NCBI RefSeq assembly: GCF_900103175.1
Contig: NZ_FNLF01000002.1
Span: 744,001-808,000, forward strand
Length of the DNA: 64,000 nucleotides
From: Tsukamurella pulmonis
GTDB taxonomy: Bacteria > Actinomycetota > Actinomycetes > Mycobacteriales > Mycobacteriaceae
Reading direction: 5' to 3'
Below the pieces are notes generated by a model. The model ran no database searches, was not told where the DNA came from, and saw nothing but the letters and a program-made list of their open reading frames with translations. This document shows positions 9,385 through 18,929 of this stretch, one piece after another. The number at the start of each line of letters is the position of its first letter. Position 1 is the first letter of the stretch. Made by a program: the position numbers and the translations under genes.

Positions 9385-10008
9385 TCAGTCCTTGATGAGG
9401 AGATCGACGGCCACTGAGAGCCGCTTCTGGACCTCCGTGGCCGATGCGCGATGGGTTACCCACGCGACCAGGTTCGCCATCCACACATCGGCGATGAGAT
9501 GGAACGTATCGCGCTGGCGCTCGTCGGGATCCGCGACGCCGAGGGCGTGCGCGAACATGCCCTCCAGGAGGCGACCCACCCGTTCGACCTCGGCGGCGGC
9601 GGTCGCATCGGCGAACATGAACGCGCGGACCATGGCCTCGGTGAGCAAGGGGGCGCGCTGCAGGGCCTCGGTGTTGCGGTCCAGCACGAACATCAGGCGC
9701 TCCGCCGCCGTCTCGCCGGGGATCTGCGCCTTGCCGATCCGCTCACCGGCCCGCTCGAACTGACTGACCAGACCCGCGACGAGCAGGTGCACCTTCGACG
9801 GGAAGTAGCGGTAGAGCGTGCCCAGTGCCACGTCGGCCTTCTTCGCCACCGCGCGCATCTGCACCGCGTCGTAGCCGCCCTTGCGGGCCAGCGCCAGCGT
9901 GGCGTCGATGATGCGCTTGCGCCGTTCGCGCTGCCCCGCGGTGTCGAGGTCCTCACGGGAGGAAGCGGGAGCGGTCGCGGTCGCGGCGGGGGTGCCTTCG
10001 GGCGGCAT
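9385..10008 (-). CDS. kstR: TetR-family repressor of sterol/lipid catabolism, KstR
   Basis: 207 residues. The N-terminal HTH region reads QRERRKRIIDATLALARKGG then YDAVQMRAVAKKADVALGTL and YRYFPSKVHLL, which is nearly the KstR sequence I remember from M. tuberculosis Rv3574, and the C-terminal half keeps its characteristic LLTEAMVRAFMFAD and ISDVW-like / RASATEVQKRLSVAV segments. KstR represses cholesterol uptake and ring-degradation genes until a 3-oxo-cholestenoic CoA thioester binds. It lies directly upstream of the yrbE-mce operon on the same strand, and a good AACnnGTT palindrome sits 76 bp before its own start, consistent with the autorepression known for this family. Confidence 0.92.
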   Translation of the reverse strand: MPPEGTPAATATAPASSREDLDTAGQRERRKRIIDATLALARKGGYDAVQMRAVAKKADVALGTLYRYFPSKVHLLVAGLVSQFERAGERIGKAQIPGETAAERLMFVLDRNTEALQRAPLLTEAMVRAFMFADATAAAEVERVGRLLEGMFAHALGVADPDERQRDTFHLIADVWMANLVAWVTHRASATEVQKRLSVAVDLLIKD

Positions 10009-10083
10009 GGGTGGTCACCTCGGAAATCTCGTCGTCCGCCGGCTGGTGTCCGGCGGGCGGGGTCGCATCGTGTCGCGACAATT

Positions 10084-10096
10084 GAAACAGGTTTTC
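10084..10096. promoter_or_regulatory. KstR operator upstream of kstR
   Basis: Plus strand GAAACAGGTTTTC, an inverted repeat with the AAC-nn-GTT core reported for KstR boxes (motif recalled from memory). It lies 76 bp upstream of the kstR start, in the kstR-rmlB gap, and probably mediates autoregulation. Confidence 0.6.
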
Positions 10097-10153
10097 GTGC
10101 CGGACCTGTGCTTTCCGGGCCGGTTCAGTCGAAGATCACATGATTCGGTCGGC

Positions 10154-11164
<1,011 letters not shown>

Positions 11165-11167
<3 letters not shown>

Positions 11168-12004
11168 GTGGGGTTGCAAGGGCGCGTCGAACCAGCGCAG
11201 CAGCCGCACCGGCGATTCCGGCTCGGCCGCAGCCAGTGCCGTCCACGCCTGCTCGGCCAGCGCGCGGGCGCGAGCTCCGATCCAGTCCTCCGGCAACAGT
11301 TCCGGAGGCAGAAGCGGGTCGGGCTCGTGCGCGCGGGTGAACTCCGCGACGAGCCCGATGGACAGGGCCAGCCGTTCGGCGTGCGGCGCGGCGGGTGTGC
11401 GGGTGAGCGTCCGGCTCGCGCGGTCCGCCAGCCGGCGGTGCCCGTCGGCGAGCCGGTCCAGTGGCCACAGGCGGCGCGCGGCCGCCGCGCCGCGGTCGCC
11501 GCCGACGGTGAGGTCGGTGCTGGTCAGCGTGGTGAGGTAGGTGTCCGCGCCGGCCGTCCCGGCGGCGACGCGCAACCGCTTCTCCCAGGCATGGGCGCAG
11601 GCGTACAGGCCGCCCTGCACCGGCGCGCCGCCCAGCGCGAGGATCGCGTCGCGCAGCACCGTGCGCGCCTCGCGTTCGGACTCCGGCACCGCGAAGCCAG
11701 CGAGGTGCCAGACGCCGTCCCACGGTGCGTCGCCGCGGTCCTGCGCGTAGGCCAGCCGGATGTGTGCGCGATCGGGTTCGATGCCCGCGCGGGTCGCGTC
11801 CGTCGCGGTGAGTACCGCGCCCCGGCCCCGCCCGGTGACCGTGAACCGGCCCTCGGAGATCAGTCGTTTGATCGCCAGGCGCACCTGCTGATCACTCATG
11901 TCGAGCGCCTCGGCGACCGCGTACAGTTCCCCGCCGTCGATCGTGGCGTCCTCGCGCAGCATCGCCTCGATGAGCGCGCGCGTCGAGATCACTCCCTCAG
12001 CCAC
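11165..12004 (-). CDS. PaaX-like transcriptional regulator
   Basis: 279 residues. N-terminal winged helix similar to PaaX (TRALIEAMLRE, then SDQQVRLAIKRLISEGRFTV about residues 35-55), a middle domain with WDGVWHLAGF (PaaX has WDGxW), and a helical C-terminal part. PaaX proteins repress catabolic operons until an aryl-CoA binds; whether this one does is unknown. The GTG at 12004 has GAGGAGG five bases upstream; a second GTG at 11992 overlaps the upstream stop as GTGA and is an alternative. Last gene of a three-gene operon, so likely its regulator; a candidate operator is at 14216-14240. Confidence 0.72.
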
Positions 12005-13149
12005 CCGGCCTCCTCGTCGACGATCATCCGTGTTCCGGGGAACGCTACCGCCAGGTCCGCGAACAGGCGCGGACCGTCGAGCAGGGCGTCCGGCGGGTGG
12101 ACGCCGGGGCGGCGCACCGCCGGCAGCTGCGCCGCAGCGAGTGCCGCGGGGACACCGGTGACGGCCGCCATGTCCTGCAGCAGCGCACCGTCGGTCTCCA
12201 GACGGGCGCAGACCCGGAGGTCCCGCCCGCCGACGGTCCCGTCGGCCGCCGCGAAGAAGGGCGGCAGGGTGCCGGCTCCGCGTCGCGTCCACGCTCCCGG
12301 TAGCGAGCGCAGGACCCTCGACCACGAGGGCGGTTCCAGGAGCTCCGCGGCCCCGTCGGGTGTGAGTCGCCCGCCGTCGATCTCGCGCCGGAGCACGTCG
12401 AGGTAGGCGGCGGTGCCCGGTCGCAGCAGCATGAGACAGGCCGATTCGCCCGACGGTGCGACGGTGCGGCGCAGGGTGATCGGTTCCGGATGGCCGACGG
12501 TGTACGCGGTGCCGCGCCGGCCGCCCGGCAGGGTCAGCCGGACGGCGCGCAGTGGTGCTCGGCGGACCGGGGCGCCGGCCGCGAGCTCGACGACGGTGCC
12601 GCTGCACTGGTGCATCCAGTGGACGCCCGCCGCACCCGGCATCGTGCCTCCGCCTGTGCCGGCGGCGCCCGCGGCATCGACCGGCCACGCGGTGTAGAGG
12701 TCGCGCACCCGGTCCAGCCGCGCGGCGGCCGCCGCGGCGAGGAGCGTACTGAGGCCGGGGCTGGCGCCCGCGCCGATGACGGCGCAGATCCCGGCCGCAC
12801 GCGCGGCACCGTCGAGCTCGAGGAACTCTGCGGTGGGTTCCCAGTCGTCGCAGATGTCCATGTAGTCGGTTCCGGTGTCGACGGCCGCGCGCAGCACGTC
12901 GGCGCCGAAGCGGTAGTACGGCCCGACAGTGCTCAGCACCACGTCGACGTCCGCCAGGAACCCGCGGAGCGCGACACCGTCGGCGACGTCGACACGGCGG
13001 GCCGTGGCCGCGGGCAGCGCCGCCGCGACGCTCTCGGCGCGGGCCCGGTCGAGGTCCGCGACCACGAGGTCGTCGACACCGGGAAGCGCGGCGAGGGTCT
13101 GCGCGGCGCGGGACCCCATGGCCCCGGCGCCGAGGACGGCGAACCTCAT
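11989..13149 (-). CDS. Saccharopine dehydrogenase-like NAD(P)-binding oxidoreductase
   Basis: 386 residues. The N-terminal Rossmann fold begins MRFAVLGAGAMGSRAAQTLA with an acidic residue after strand 2 (VVADLDRA). Next comes STVGPYYRFG and GTDYMDICDD, as in saccharopine dehydrogenase-like and lysine-ketoglutarate reductase C-terminal proteins, then a catalytic-like domain. Typical members reduce or oxidise an amino acid/imine or act as carboxynorspermidine-type enzymes; substrate is unknown here. ATG overlaps the stop of the upstream hydrolase (ATGA), and its own end overlaps the PaaX-like gene. Confidence 0.72.
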   Translation of the reverse strand: MRFAVLGAGAMGSRAAQTLAALPGVDDLVVADLDRARAESVAAALPAATARRVDVADGVALRGFLADVDVVLSTVGPYYRFGADVLRAAVDTGTDYMDICDDWEPTAEFLELDGAARAAGICAVIGAGASPGLSTLLAAAAAARLDRVRDLYTAWPVDAAGAAGTGGGTMPGAAGVHWMHQCSGTVVELAAGAPVRRAPLRAVRLTLPGGRRGTAYTVGHPEPITLRRTVAPSGESACLMLLRPGTAAYLDVLRREIDGGRLTPDGAAELLEPPSWSRVLRSLPGAWTRRGAGTLPPFFAAADGTVGGRDLRVCARLETDGALLQDMAAVTGVPAALAAAQLPAVRRPGVHPPDALLDGPRLFADLAVAFPGTRMIVDEEAGWLRE

Positions 13150-14213
13150 TCCGTGACCGCCCGCCACTGCTCGGCGAAGGCGGTGAGCCGGTCGAGGTAT
13201 CCGGGCGCGTAGATCGAGCGCGGCGCGACGACGGCCTGCGCGATCACGCGCGGGTCCGTGCTGCGGTACTCGATGTCGTCGCGGGTGAGGCTGTGCGTCG
13301 CGCCGGGGAAGGTCTGTTCGGTGAGCAGGCCGGGCCGCATCTGCGCGGCGTAGACGCGCGCGGTCTCCGCGGTGTCGACGTTGCGGTCGGCGCTGCCGAG
13401 GAGCAGGAGGGTGGGAACGCCGATCCGGTGGATGTCGGCCGTTGCGTCGGCGCGGAAGTTGCGCAGGACGAAGCCGTAGCGGTCTTCGCTCATCGGTTCC
13501 CCGTCGACCTTCGACTCCAGGTACTCGCGGTAGGTCGCGCCGCGCTCGAGCAGCGCGACGTTCGCGGCCCGCCGGGCGAGGACCTGCTGTCGTTCCTGAT
13601 CGGACGCGTCGCGCAGGTCGCTGCGCAGGTTGAACCCGCCCTGCCGCAGCCAGTTCACCGCCGCGCCGACGAGGACGAGGAACCGCAGGTCCGGACGCTT
13701 CGCCGCGATCGGCGGCAGCACCCACCCGCCCTGGCTCACGCCCCACGCGCCCATCCGGGCCGGATCGATCTCGGGCCGGGTGCGCGCCCAGTCGAGGGCG
13801 GCGGCGACCTCGGCGCCGCGGTCGGCGAGGGACTGGTCCAGCCAGTTGCCCGGGGCGCCGCCGACCCCGGCCTTGTTCCACGCGAGGGTCGCGTACCCGG
13901 CCTTGGCGAAGGCCTCCCACAGCGGGCGGTAGGCGTCGTCGCGCGAGGCGTTCGCGGCACCGTCGCCGTGCACGAATACGACGAGGCCGTGGCGGCCCGT
14001 CGTGCCCTTGGGCGTGGTCAGCACGGCGTCGAGCCGACCGCCGGTATGCGCGTCGGCGGCCGTGCCGCCCGCGGCGAGCGCGTCGGTGACGGGAATGCTG
14101 ACCCGCTGCTCGTCGAAGGCGAAGGTGTTCGCCACTGCGATCCGCACCCCGAGCGGCACCGTCAGAGCGGCGACGAGGGCGATGACGACGAGAGCCCACT
14201 GCTTCTTGTTCAT
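13146..14213 (-). CDS. Membrane-anchored or secreted alpha/beta hydrolase
   Basis: 355 residues. An N-terminal hydrophobic segment (about 7-28) precedes the hydrolase domain. VFVHGDG (80-86) gives the oxyanion region, GVSQGG (158-163) the nucleophile elbow with Ser160, LLLLGSADRNVD the acid and GATHSLT the histidine. Similar proteins are annotated as dienelactone-hydrolase- or esterase-like. First gene of the operon. There is no Shine-Dalgarno sequence; TATGAT lies six bases before the ATG, and a 7-bp inverted repeat covers it. Confidence 0.75.
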   Translation of the reverse strand: MNKKQWALVVIALVAALTVPLGVRIAVANTFAFDEQRVSIPVTDALAAGGTAADAHTGGRLDAVLTTPKGTTGRHGLVVFVHGDGAANASRDDAYRPLWEAFAKAGYATLAWNKAGVGGAPGNWLDQSLADRGAEVAAALDWARTRPEIDPARMGAWGVSQGGWVLPPIAAKRPDLRFLVLVGAAVNWLRQGGFNLRSDLRDASDQERQQVLARRAANVALLERGATYREYLESKVDGEPMSEDRYGFVLRNFRADATADIHRIGVPTLLLLGSADRNVDTAETARVYAAQMRPGLLTEQTFPGATHSLTRDDIEYRSTDPRVIAQAVVAPRSIYAPGYLDRLTAFAEQWRAVTE

Positions 14214-14215
14214 GA

Positions 14216-14240
14216 AACGATCATATCAGTGACGATCGTT
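14216..14240. promoter_or_regulatory. Inverted repeat over hydrolase-operon promoter
   Basis: Arms AACGATC (14216-14222) and GATCGTT (14234-14240) are perfect, with 11 bases between. The site overlaps the minus-strand -10 hexamer TATGAT (14220-14225), which ends six bases before the hydrolase ATG. It is a likely repressor operator, perhaps for the PaaX-like protein of the same operon. The rmlA promoter lies about 30 bases away on the other strand. Confidence 0.5.
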
Positions 14241-14266
14241 CAAAGTATGACCGTTTTGGGATCCGA

Positions 14267-14272
14267 TAGAGT
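14267..14272 (+). promoter_or_regulatory. -10 element of rmlA (leaderless start)
   Basis: TAGAGT followed by CGCCAC and then the ATG, a six-base gap. No Shine-Dalgarno sequence precedes rmlA, so a leaderless transcript is likely. Confidence 0.55.
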
Positions 14273-14278
14273 CGCCAC

Positions 14279-15148
14279 ATGCGAGGGATCATCCTGGCCG
14301 GCGGGACCGGAAGCCGGCTGCACCCGATCACCGTCGGCGTCAGTAAGCAGTTGCTACCGGTCTACGACAAGCCGATGATCCACTACCCGCTCTCGACCCT
14401 TATGCTGGCGGGAATCCGCGAGATCCTGGTGGTCACCACTCCCGCGGACGCCGATCAGTTCCGCCGGCTCCTCGGTGACGGCGCGCAGTTCGGCGTGCAG
14501 ATCAGCTACGTCGTGCAGGAGCGGCCGGACGGCCTGGCGCAGGCCTTCGTCCTCGGCGCCGATTTCATCGGCGATCAGACCGTGGCGCTGATCCTGGGGG
14601 ACAACATCTTCTACGGTCCGGGCCTGGGTACCCAGCTGCGCCGCTTCGACGGTGTCGACGGTGGTGCGGTGTTCGCCTACCGGGTGGCCGACCCGCGCGC
14701 CTACGGGGTCATCGAGTTCGACGATGCCGGCCGTGCGATCGGCTTCGAGGAGAAGCCGGAGCGGCCGCGCTCGCAGTACGCGGTGCCCGGCCTGTACTTC
14801 TACGACCCCTCCGTCGTCGAGGTGGCGCGGGGGCTGCGGCCCTCGGCACGCGGCGAGTACGAGATCACCGACGTCAACCAGCACTACCTGCGCGAGGGGC
14901 GGCTCTCGGTCGAGGTGCTCCCGCGCGGCACCGCGTGGCTCGACACCGGCACCTTCGACGCCCTCGCGGACGCCACCGGTTACGTGCGCGCCGTGGAACA
15001 GCGGCAGGGCACCAAGATCGGCGCGCCCGAGGAAGTGGCGTGGCGGTCCGGCTTCATCGACGACGCGCAGCTGCGCGAGCACGCGGACCGGCTCAGCAAA
15101 TCGGGGTACGGCGCCTACCTGCACGGTCTGCTGGAGGAGGGCCGGTGA
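14279..15148 (+). CDS. rmlA: Glucose-1-phosphate thymidylyltransferase
   Basis: 289 residues, the usual length. Makes dTDP-glucose from dTTP and glucose-1-phosphate, first step of dTDP-rhamnose. The nucleotide-binding signature [11 protein letters not shown] (8-18), [22 protein letters not shown] (metal-binding Asp) and GFEEKP are all intact. rmlC overlaps its end (GTGA), so the two are co-transcribed. Confidence 0.97.
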   Translation: MRGIILAGGTGSRLHPITVGVSKQLLPVYDKPMIHYPLSTLMLAGIREILVVTTPADADQFRRLLGDGAQFGVQISYVVQERPDGLAQAFVLGADFIGDQTVALILGDNIFYGPGLGTQLRRFDGVDGGAVFAYRVADPRAYGVIEFDDAGRAIGFEEKPERPRSQYAVPGLYFYDPSVVEVARGLRPSARGEYEITDVNQHYLREGRLSVEVLPRGTAWLDTGTFDALADATGYVRAVEQRQGTKIGAPEEVAWRSGFIDDAQLREHADRLSKSGYGAYLHGLLEEGR

Positions 15149-15714
15149 ACGTCACGCCGCTGCCGATCACCGGCGCCTTCGTGCTCGACCCGATCGTCCG
15201 CCCGGACGCGCGCGGCGAGTTCTTCGAGCTGTTCAAGGCCTCCGCCTTCCGCGAGGCCACCGGCCATGAGCTCGTCGTCGCGCAGACCAACGTCTCGGTC
15301 AACCGCGTGGGTGCGGTGCGCGGCATCCATTACGCCGATGTCCCTCCGGGGCAGGCGAAGCTGGTGGCGTGTCTGCACGGCGCAGTCCTCGACGTGATCG
15401 TCGACCTGCGGGTCGGCTCGCCCACCTTCGGCGCGGTCGAGACGGTGCGTCTCGACGCCGAGGGGCACCGCACCGTCTACCTCGCGGAGGGGCTGGGCCA
15501 CGGTTTCTGCGCCCTGACCGACGGCGCCGTCGTCGCCTATCACGTCTCCTCCGAGTACAACCCGTCCGCGGAGCACGGCGTCGACCCGCTCGATCCCGAC
15601 CTGAACATCGCGTGGCCCGAAGAGGTTCCGCCGATCCTCTCCGAGAAGGACACGGCGGCACCGTCGCTGGCTCAGGCGCGGGCGGCCGGGGCCCTGCCCC
15701 GCTGGCTCGGCTGA
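15145..15714 (+). CDS. rmlC: dTDP-4-dehydrorhamnose 3,5-epimerase
   Basis: 189 residues, cupin-fold epimerase, third step of dTDP-rhamnose synthesis. Conserved [25 protein letters not shown] (catalytic His in RGIHY), the DVIVDLR strand with its catalytic Asp region, GLGHGFCAL and the VSSEYNP signature are visible. GTG start overlaps the rmlA TGA; GGAGGA lies just upstream. A longer upstream in-frame extension lies wholly inside rmlA. The gene ends 4 bp from the convergent sigma-factor stop. Confidence 0.95.
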   Translation: MNVTPLPITGAFVLDPIVRPDARGEFFELFKASAFREATGHELVVAQTNVSVNRVGAVRGIHYADVPPGQAKLVACLHGAVLDVIVDLRVGSPTFGAVETVRLDAEGHRTVYLAEGLGHGFCALTDGAVVAYHVSSEYNPSAEHGVDPLDPDLNIAWPEEVPPILSEKDTAAPSLAQARAAGALPRWLG

Positions 15715-15718
15715 CCGA

Positions 15719-16987
15719 TCACCCCGCCGCCGAACGGTTCTCCTGCGCCCGACGGCTGAGCAGCCTGCGCTCGCCCGCGTTGCGGGTGCGCCGCGCGGCC
15801 TCGTCGAACCGGTCCGCGGCCTCCGCGTGCCGACCGGCGCGCTCCAGCAGATCACCGTGGACGCTCGGCACAAGCGGCGCCTCGCCGAGTACCGCCGGAT
15901 CGACCGCGTCGAGCACGGCGAGCCCCGCCTCGGGGCCGAAGGCCCGCCCATGCGCCACAGCACGATTGACCTCGACGACCGGCCCGGGCGCGGCGTGGGC
16001 CAGCGCGTCGTAGAGGCGCGCGATCCGGGCCCAGTCGGTGTCGGCGGGCGTCGTCGCGCGGGCGTGCTGCGCGGCGATCGCGGCCTGCAGGTAGTAGCGG
16101 CCCACCGGGATCCCGCGCGCGGCGAGTTCCTCGGCGCGACGCAGGGCGGTCAGGCCGCGCCGGATCAGGAGCCGGTCCCAGCGCTCCCGGTCCTGATCGT
16201 CGAGGAGGACAGGCGCGCCGTCGGCACCGGTGCGGGCGTCGAGGCGGGAGCCCTGCAGCTCGACGAGCGCCTGCAGCCCGTGCGCCTCCGGCTCATCGGG
16301 CGCGAGCCCGGCGAGCATGCGGGCCAGGCGAATCCCCTCCCGCGCGAGGTCGGGGCGCATCCAATCCTCGCCCGCGGCCGCGGAGTAGCCCTCGGTGAAG
16401 ATCAGGTAGATCACCGCCATCACGTCGTCGAGCCGGCGCGTGCGTTCCTCGCCGGTGGGCAGTTCGAACTCGGCGCGGGCCGTGGTGAGTGTCTTCTTCG
16501 CGCGGGAGATGCGCTGCCCCATGGTCTTCTCTGGGACCAGGAAGCCGCGGGCGATCTCGGCGGTGGTGAGGCCGCCGACGACGCGCAGCGTGAGCGCCGC
16601 CCGCGACTCGGGGGTGAGCGCCGGGTGGCAGGACAGGAAGATCAGGCGCAGCGCGTCGTCTTCGATGAAGTCGACCTGCGCGTCGAGATCGGGCATGACG
16701 TCGTCCTCCCGCAGGCCGCGGCCGATCTCCTCGGTCTTGCGGCGCAGGTTCTCGGCGCGGCGGATCGCATCGACGCCGCGCCGTTTGGCGGTGGTCATGA
16801 GCCACGCGGCCGGATTGTCGGGAACGCCCTTCTCCGGCCACTGCTCCAGCGCGGCGACGAGCGCGTCCTGCGCCAGGTCCTCCGCGAGCTGGATGCTGCG
16901 GGTCATGCGGGTGAGCGCGCCGATGAGGCGCGTCGATTCGGCGCGCCACGTGGCGGTGATCGCTTCGGCGGTGGTCCCGGCTGGCAC
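15719..16987 (-). CDS. ECF42-type RNA polymerase sigma factor
   Basis: 422 residues. Sigma-70 region 2 (LAEDLAQDALVAALEQWP, then NPAAWLMTTAKRRGVDAIRR) and region 4 (ESRAALTLRVVGGLTTAEIA), followed by a long C-terminal extension of about 230 residues rich in TPR-like helices. This is the layout of ECF group 42, usually paired with YCII/DGPF proteins; such a gene (17022-17405) is immediately upstream. I place the start at GTG 16987: TACGCT ends seven bases before it. The longer frame from GTG 17011 would run over that hexamer. Confidence 0.88.
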   Translation of the reverse strand: MPAGTTAEAITATWRAESTRLIGALTRMTRSIQLAEDLAQDALVAALEQWPEKGVPDNPAAWLMTTAKRRGVDAIRRAENLRRKTEEIGRGLREDDVMPDLDAQVDFIEDDALRLIFLSCHPALTPESRAALTLRVVGGLTTAEIARGFLVPEKTMGQRISRAKKTLTTARAEFELPTGEERTRRLDDVMAVIYLIFTEGYSAAAGEDWMRPDLAREGIRLARMLAGLAPDEPEAHGLQALVELQGSRLDARTGADGAPVLLDDQDRERWDRLLIRRGLTALRRAEELAARGIPVGRYYLQAAIAAQHARATTPADTDWARIARLYDALAHAAPGPVVEVNRAVAHGRAFGPEAGLAVLDAVDPAVLGEAPLVPSVHGDLLERAGRHAEAADRFDEAARRTRNAGERRLLSRRAQENRSAAG

Positions 16988-17021
16988 GACGACCAGCGTA
17001 GGCGGGACCACCGCCGATGCG

Positions 17022-17405
17022 TCAGGCGTCCGCCGGGGCGGGCGGTTCGTCCGAGATCTGGCGGAGCGTGGAGACCATGGTCAGCTCGGGCCAGTGCGTG
17101 GCGTGCAACTGCGCGAACTCCTCCGACGCGGCGACGGCCTCCTCGACGGTGTCGTACTGCAGCAGCGACCAGCCGCCGACGACCTCCTTCGATTCGGCGT
17201 ACGGGCCGTCGACCCGGGTGATCTCGCCCTTGCGGACGACGAAGTTGACTGCGTCCTCGGTGCCGTAGAGGCCGCCACCGTCGAGGAAGTGGCCCTTCGC
17301 GGCCTGCTCGCCGATGTAGACGTCCATCGCGTCGAACAGGGCCTGCGGCGGGGTACCGACCTCGGGGCCCTCCGCCATCCGTACGAATCCCATGAAACGA
17401 GGCAT
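17022..17405 (-). CDS. YCII-related (DGPF) domain protein
   Basis: 127 residues from MPRFMGFVRM, with GAAGGA about ten bases upstream; 27 further in-frame upstream codons look noncoding. Typical DGPF features are present: HFLDGGGLYG, the DGPYAESKE motif that names the family and GGWSLLQ. Proteins of this kind are encoded beside ECF42 sigma factors and their biochemical role is unsettled. It precedes the sigma-factor gene by 34 bp on the same strand and is likely co-transcribed with or controlled by it. Confidence 0.85.
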   Translation of the reverse strand: MPRFMGFVRMAEGPEVGTPPQALFDAMDVYIGEQAAKGHFLDGGGLYGTEDAVNFVVRKGEITRVDGPYAESKEVVGGWSLLQYDTVEEAVAASEEFAQLHATHWPELTMVSTLRQISDEPPAPADA

Positions 17406-17493
17406 ATCGATCAGTCCTTCTGTGTGTGGTGAGCGTGTCTCGTCCATGCGTCGAACGGGACGAGCCCGTTTCGACATCATCCCCACGAAAAGT

Positions 17494-17510
17494 TTCCGCC
17501 GCCGGCGGAA
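17494..17510 (-). terminator. Hairpin terminator after M1 peptidase gene
   Basis: TTCCGCC and GGCGGAA arms with a 3-base loop, 18 bases past the peptidase stop. On the minus strand the stem is followed by a short T run (ACTTTTCG), giving a modest intrinsic-terminator shape. Confidence 0.5.
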
Positions 17511-17528
17511 CGCCGCGATCCGGCCCCG

Positions 17529-18896
17529 TCAGAGGGCGGTGAGCACCGGAAGTGGAGGCAGCGCGGTCTCGTAGAGCCAGGTCCGCCACAGCTCGCGCAG
17601 GGGCTCCGGGCTGTGCTTGGCGACGAGCGTGATGAAGTCCTCGGTGGTGACCGACTGGTGTGCGTACTCGGCCGTCCACTCGTGCAGCACCGTGAAGAAC
17701 GCCGGATCGCCCAGTGCGACGCGCAGCGCGTGCACCGTCAGCGCCCCCCGCTTGTAGACGCGGTCGTCGAACATCAGGTCCGGGCCGGGATCGCCGACGA
17801 CGATGTCCGTGCGCGAGGCCGCGAGCTTCGCGTAGTAGCGGGCCGCCATCTGCTGCGTGGTGGCCTCGCCGCACTCCTGCGCCCACAGCCACTCCGAATA
17901 GCAGGCGAAGCCCTCGTGCAGCCAGATGTCCTTCCACCGCGTCAGCGTCAGCGAATTGCCGAACCACTGGTGCGAGAGCTCGTGCGCCACGAGCCGCTCG
18001 GCGTCGCGCGTCCCGTCGCAGTGGTTGGCGCCGAAGATCGACACCGTCTGCGCCTCGACCGGGATCTCCAGCGTGTCGTCGGTGACCACGACCGTGTACT
18101 GCGGGAACGGGTACGGGCCGAACCAGCGGGTGAAGGCGCGCATGATGCGCTCCTGGTTGCCGAAGCTGCGCTGGAAGTCGGAGGTGAGGCGGGCCGGGAC
18201 GGCGGCGCGGATCGGCACCGGCTTCTCGGCGACCTTGAGCAGGTCGTAGCTGCCGATCTGAATGGTCGCGAGGTAGGACGCCATCGGTTCGGCCTGCTCG
18301 TAGACCCAGGTGGTGTGGGCGGCGGAGACCTTGCGCGAGACCAGGTTGCCGTTGGAGACCACGCGGTACGGGGAGTCGGTGGTGATCGCGATGCGGTAGG
18401 CGGCCTTGGACGCCGGGTGATCGTCGCAGGGGAACCACGACGGTGCGCCGCTCGGCTGCGAGGCGACGATGACGCCCTCGGAGAGCTCCTCCCAGCCGAC
18501 CTCGCCCCAGGTGGAGCGGATCGGGCGCGGGGTGCCCGCGTACCGGATGGAGATCGTCATCGCCGCGCCGGCGGGGACCTCCGCGGCGAGAGTGAGTTCG
18601 AGCTTGCCGCCGCGCTGGGTGTAGCGCTGCGGCCGTCGCCCGTTGATCGCGATCTTCGACGCGCTCAGCGCATCGGAGAGGTCGAGCGCGAACCGCTTGA
18701 GCGGCTCGTTCGTGGTGGCCGTGATCTCGGCCCTGCCCTCGAGCCGGTTGCTCTCGACCTTGTACGAGAGTTCGAGGTCGTACCGCGAGATCCGGTAGCC
18801 GGGATTACCGTGCCCGGGGATGTACGGATCCACCGCGCGGGCGTGCTGCGGATTCGGTGCGGCGACGAGCTTCGGCCTGGCCGATTTGCGCACCAC
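17529..18896 (-). CDS. M1-family zinc metallopeptidase
   Basis: 455 residues, shorter than PepN (about 860) because it lacks the long C-terminal HEAT domain. The N-terminal beta domain (about 35-200) is followed by a thermolysin-like catalytic domain: HELSH (305-309) and Glu328 in WLHEGF form the HExxH-x18-E zinc site. The exopeptidase GAMEN loop is replaced by IPVEAQ near 278-283, keeping the Glu. A Tyr in RVYKRGAL (KRGAL motif) could serve as transition-state stabiliser. No signal peptide, so probably cytoplasmic. Substrate is unknown; related short M1 enzymes are aminopeptidase-like. Confidence 0.9.
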   Translation of the reverse strand: MVRKSARPKLVAAPNPQHARAVDPYIPGHGNPGYRISRYDLELSYKVESNRLEGRAEITATTNEPLKRFALDLSDALSASKIAINGRRPQRYTQRGGKLELTLAAEVPAGAAMTISIRYAGTPRPIRSTWGEVGWEELSEGVIVASQPSGAPSWFPCDDHPASKAAYRIAITTDSPYRVVSNGNLVSRKVSAAHTTWVYEQAEPMASYLATIQIGSYDLLKVAEKPVPIRAAVPARLTSDFQRSFGNQERIMRAFTRWFGPYPFPQYTVVVTDDTLEIPVEAQTVSIFGANHCDGTRDAERLVAHELSHQWFGNSLTLTRWKDIWLHEGFACYSEWLWAQECGEATTQQMAARYYAKLAASRTDIVVGDPGPDLMFDDRVYKRGALTVHALRVALGDPAFFTVLHEWTAEYAHQSVTTEDFITLVAKHSPEPLRELWRTWLYETALPPLPVLTAL

Positions 18897-18929
18897 GGAT
18901 CCACTTCCTTTTCGCTCGGGTTCGGGGGA

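Noticed and set aside
17011-17011. GTG 17011 as the sigma-factor start
   Set aside because: It would place the likely -10 (TACGCT) within the coding sequence; GTG 16987 fits the leaderless spacing.
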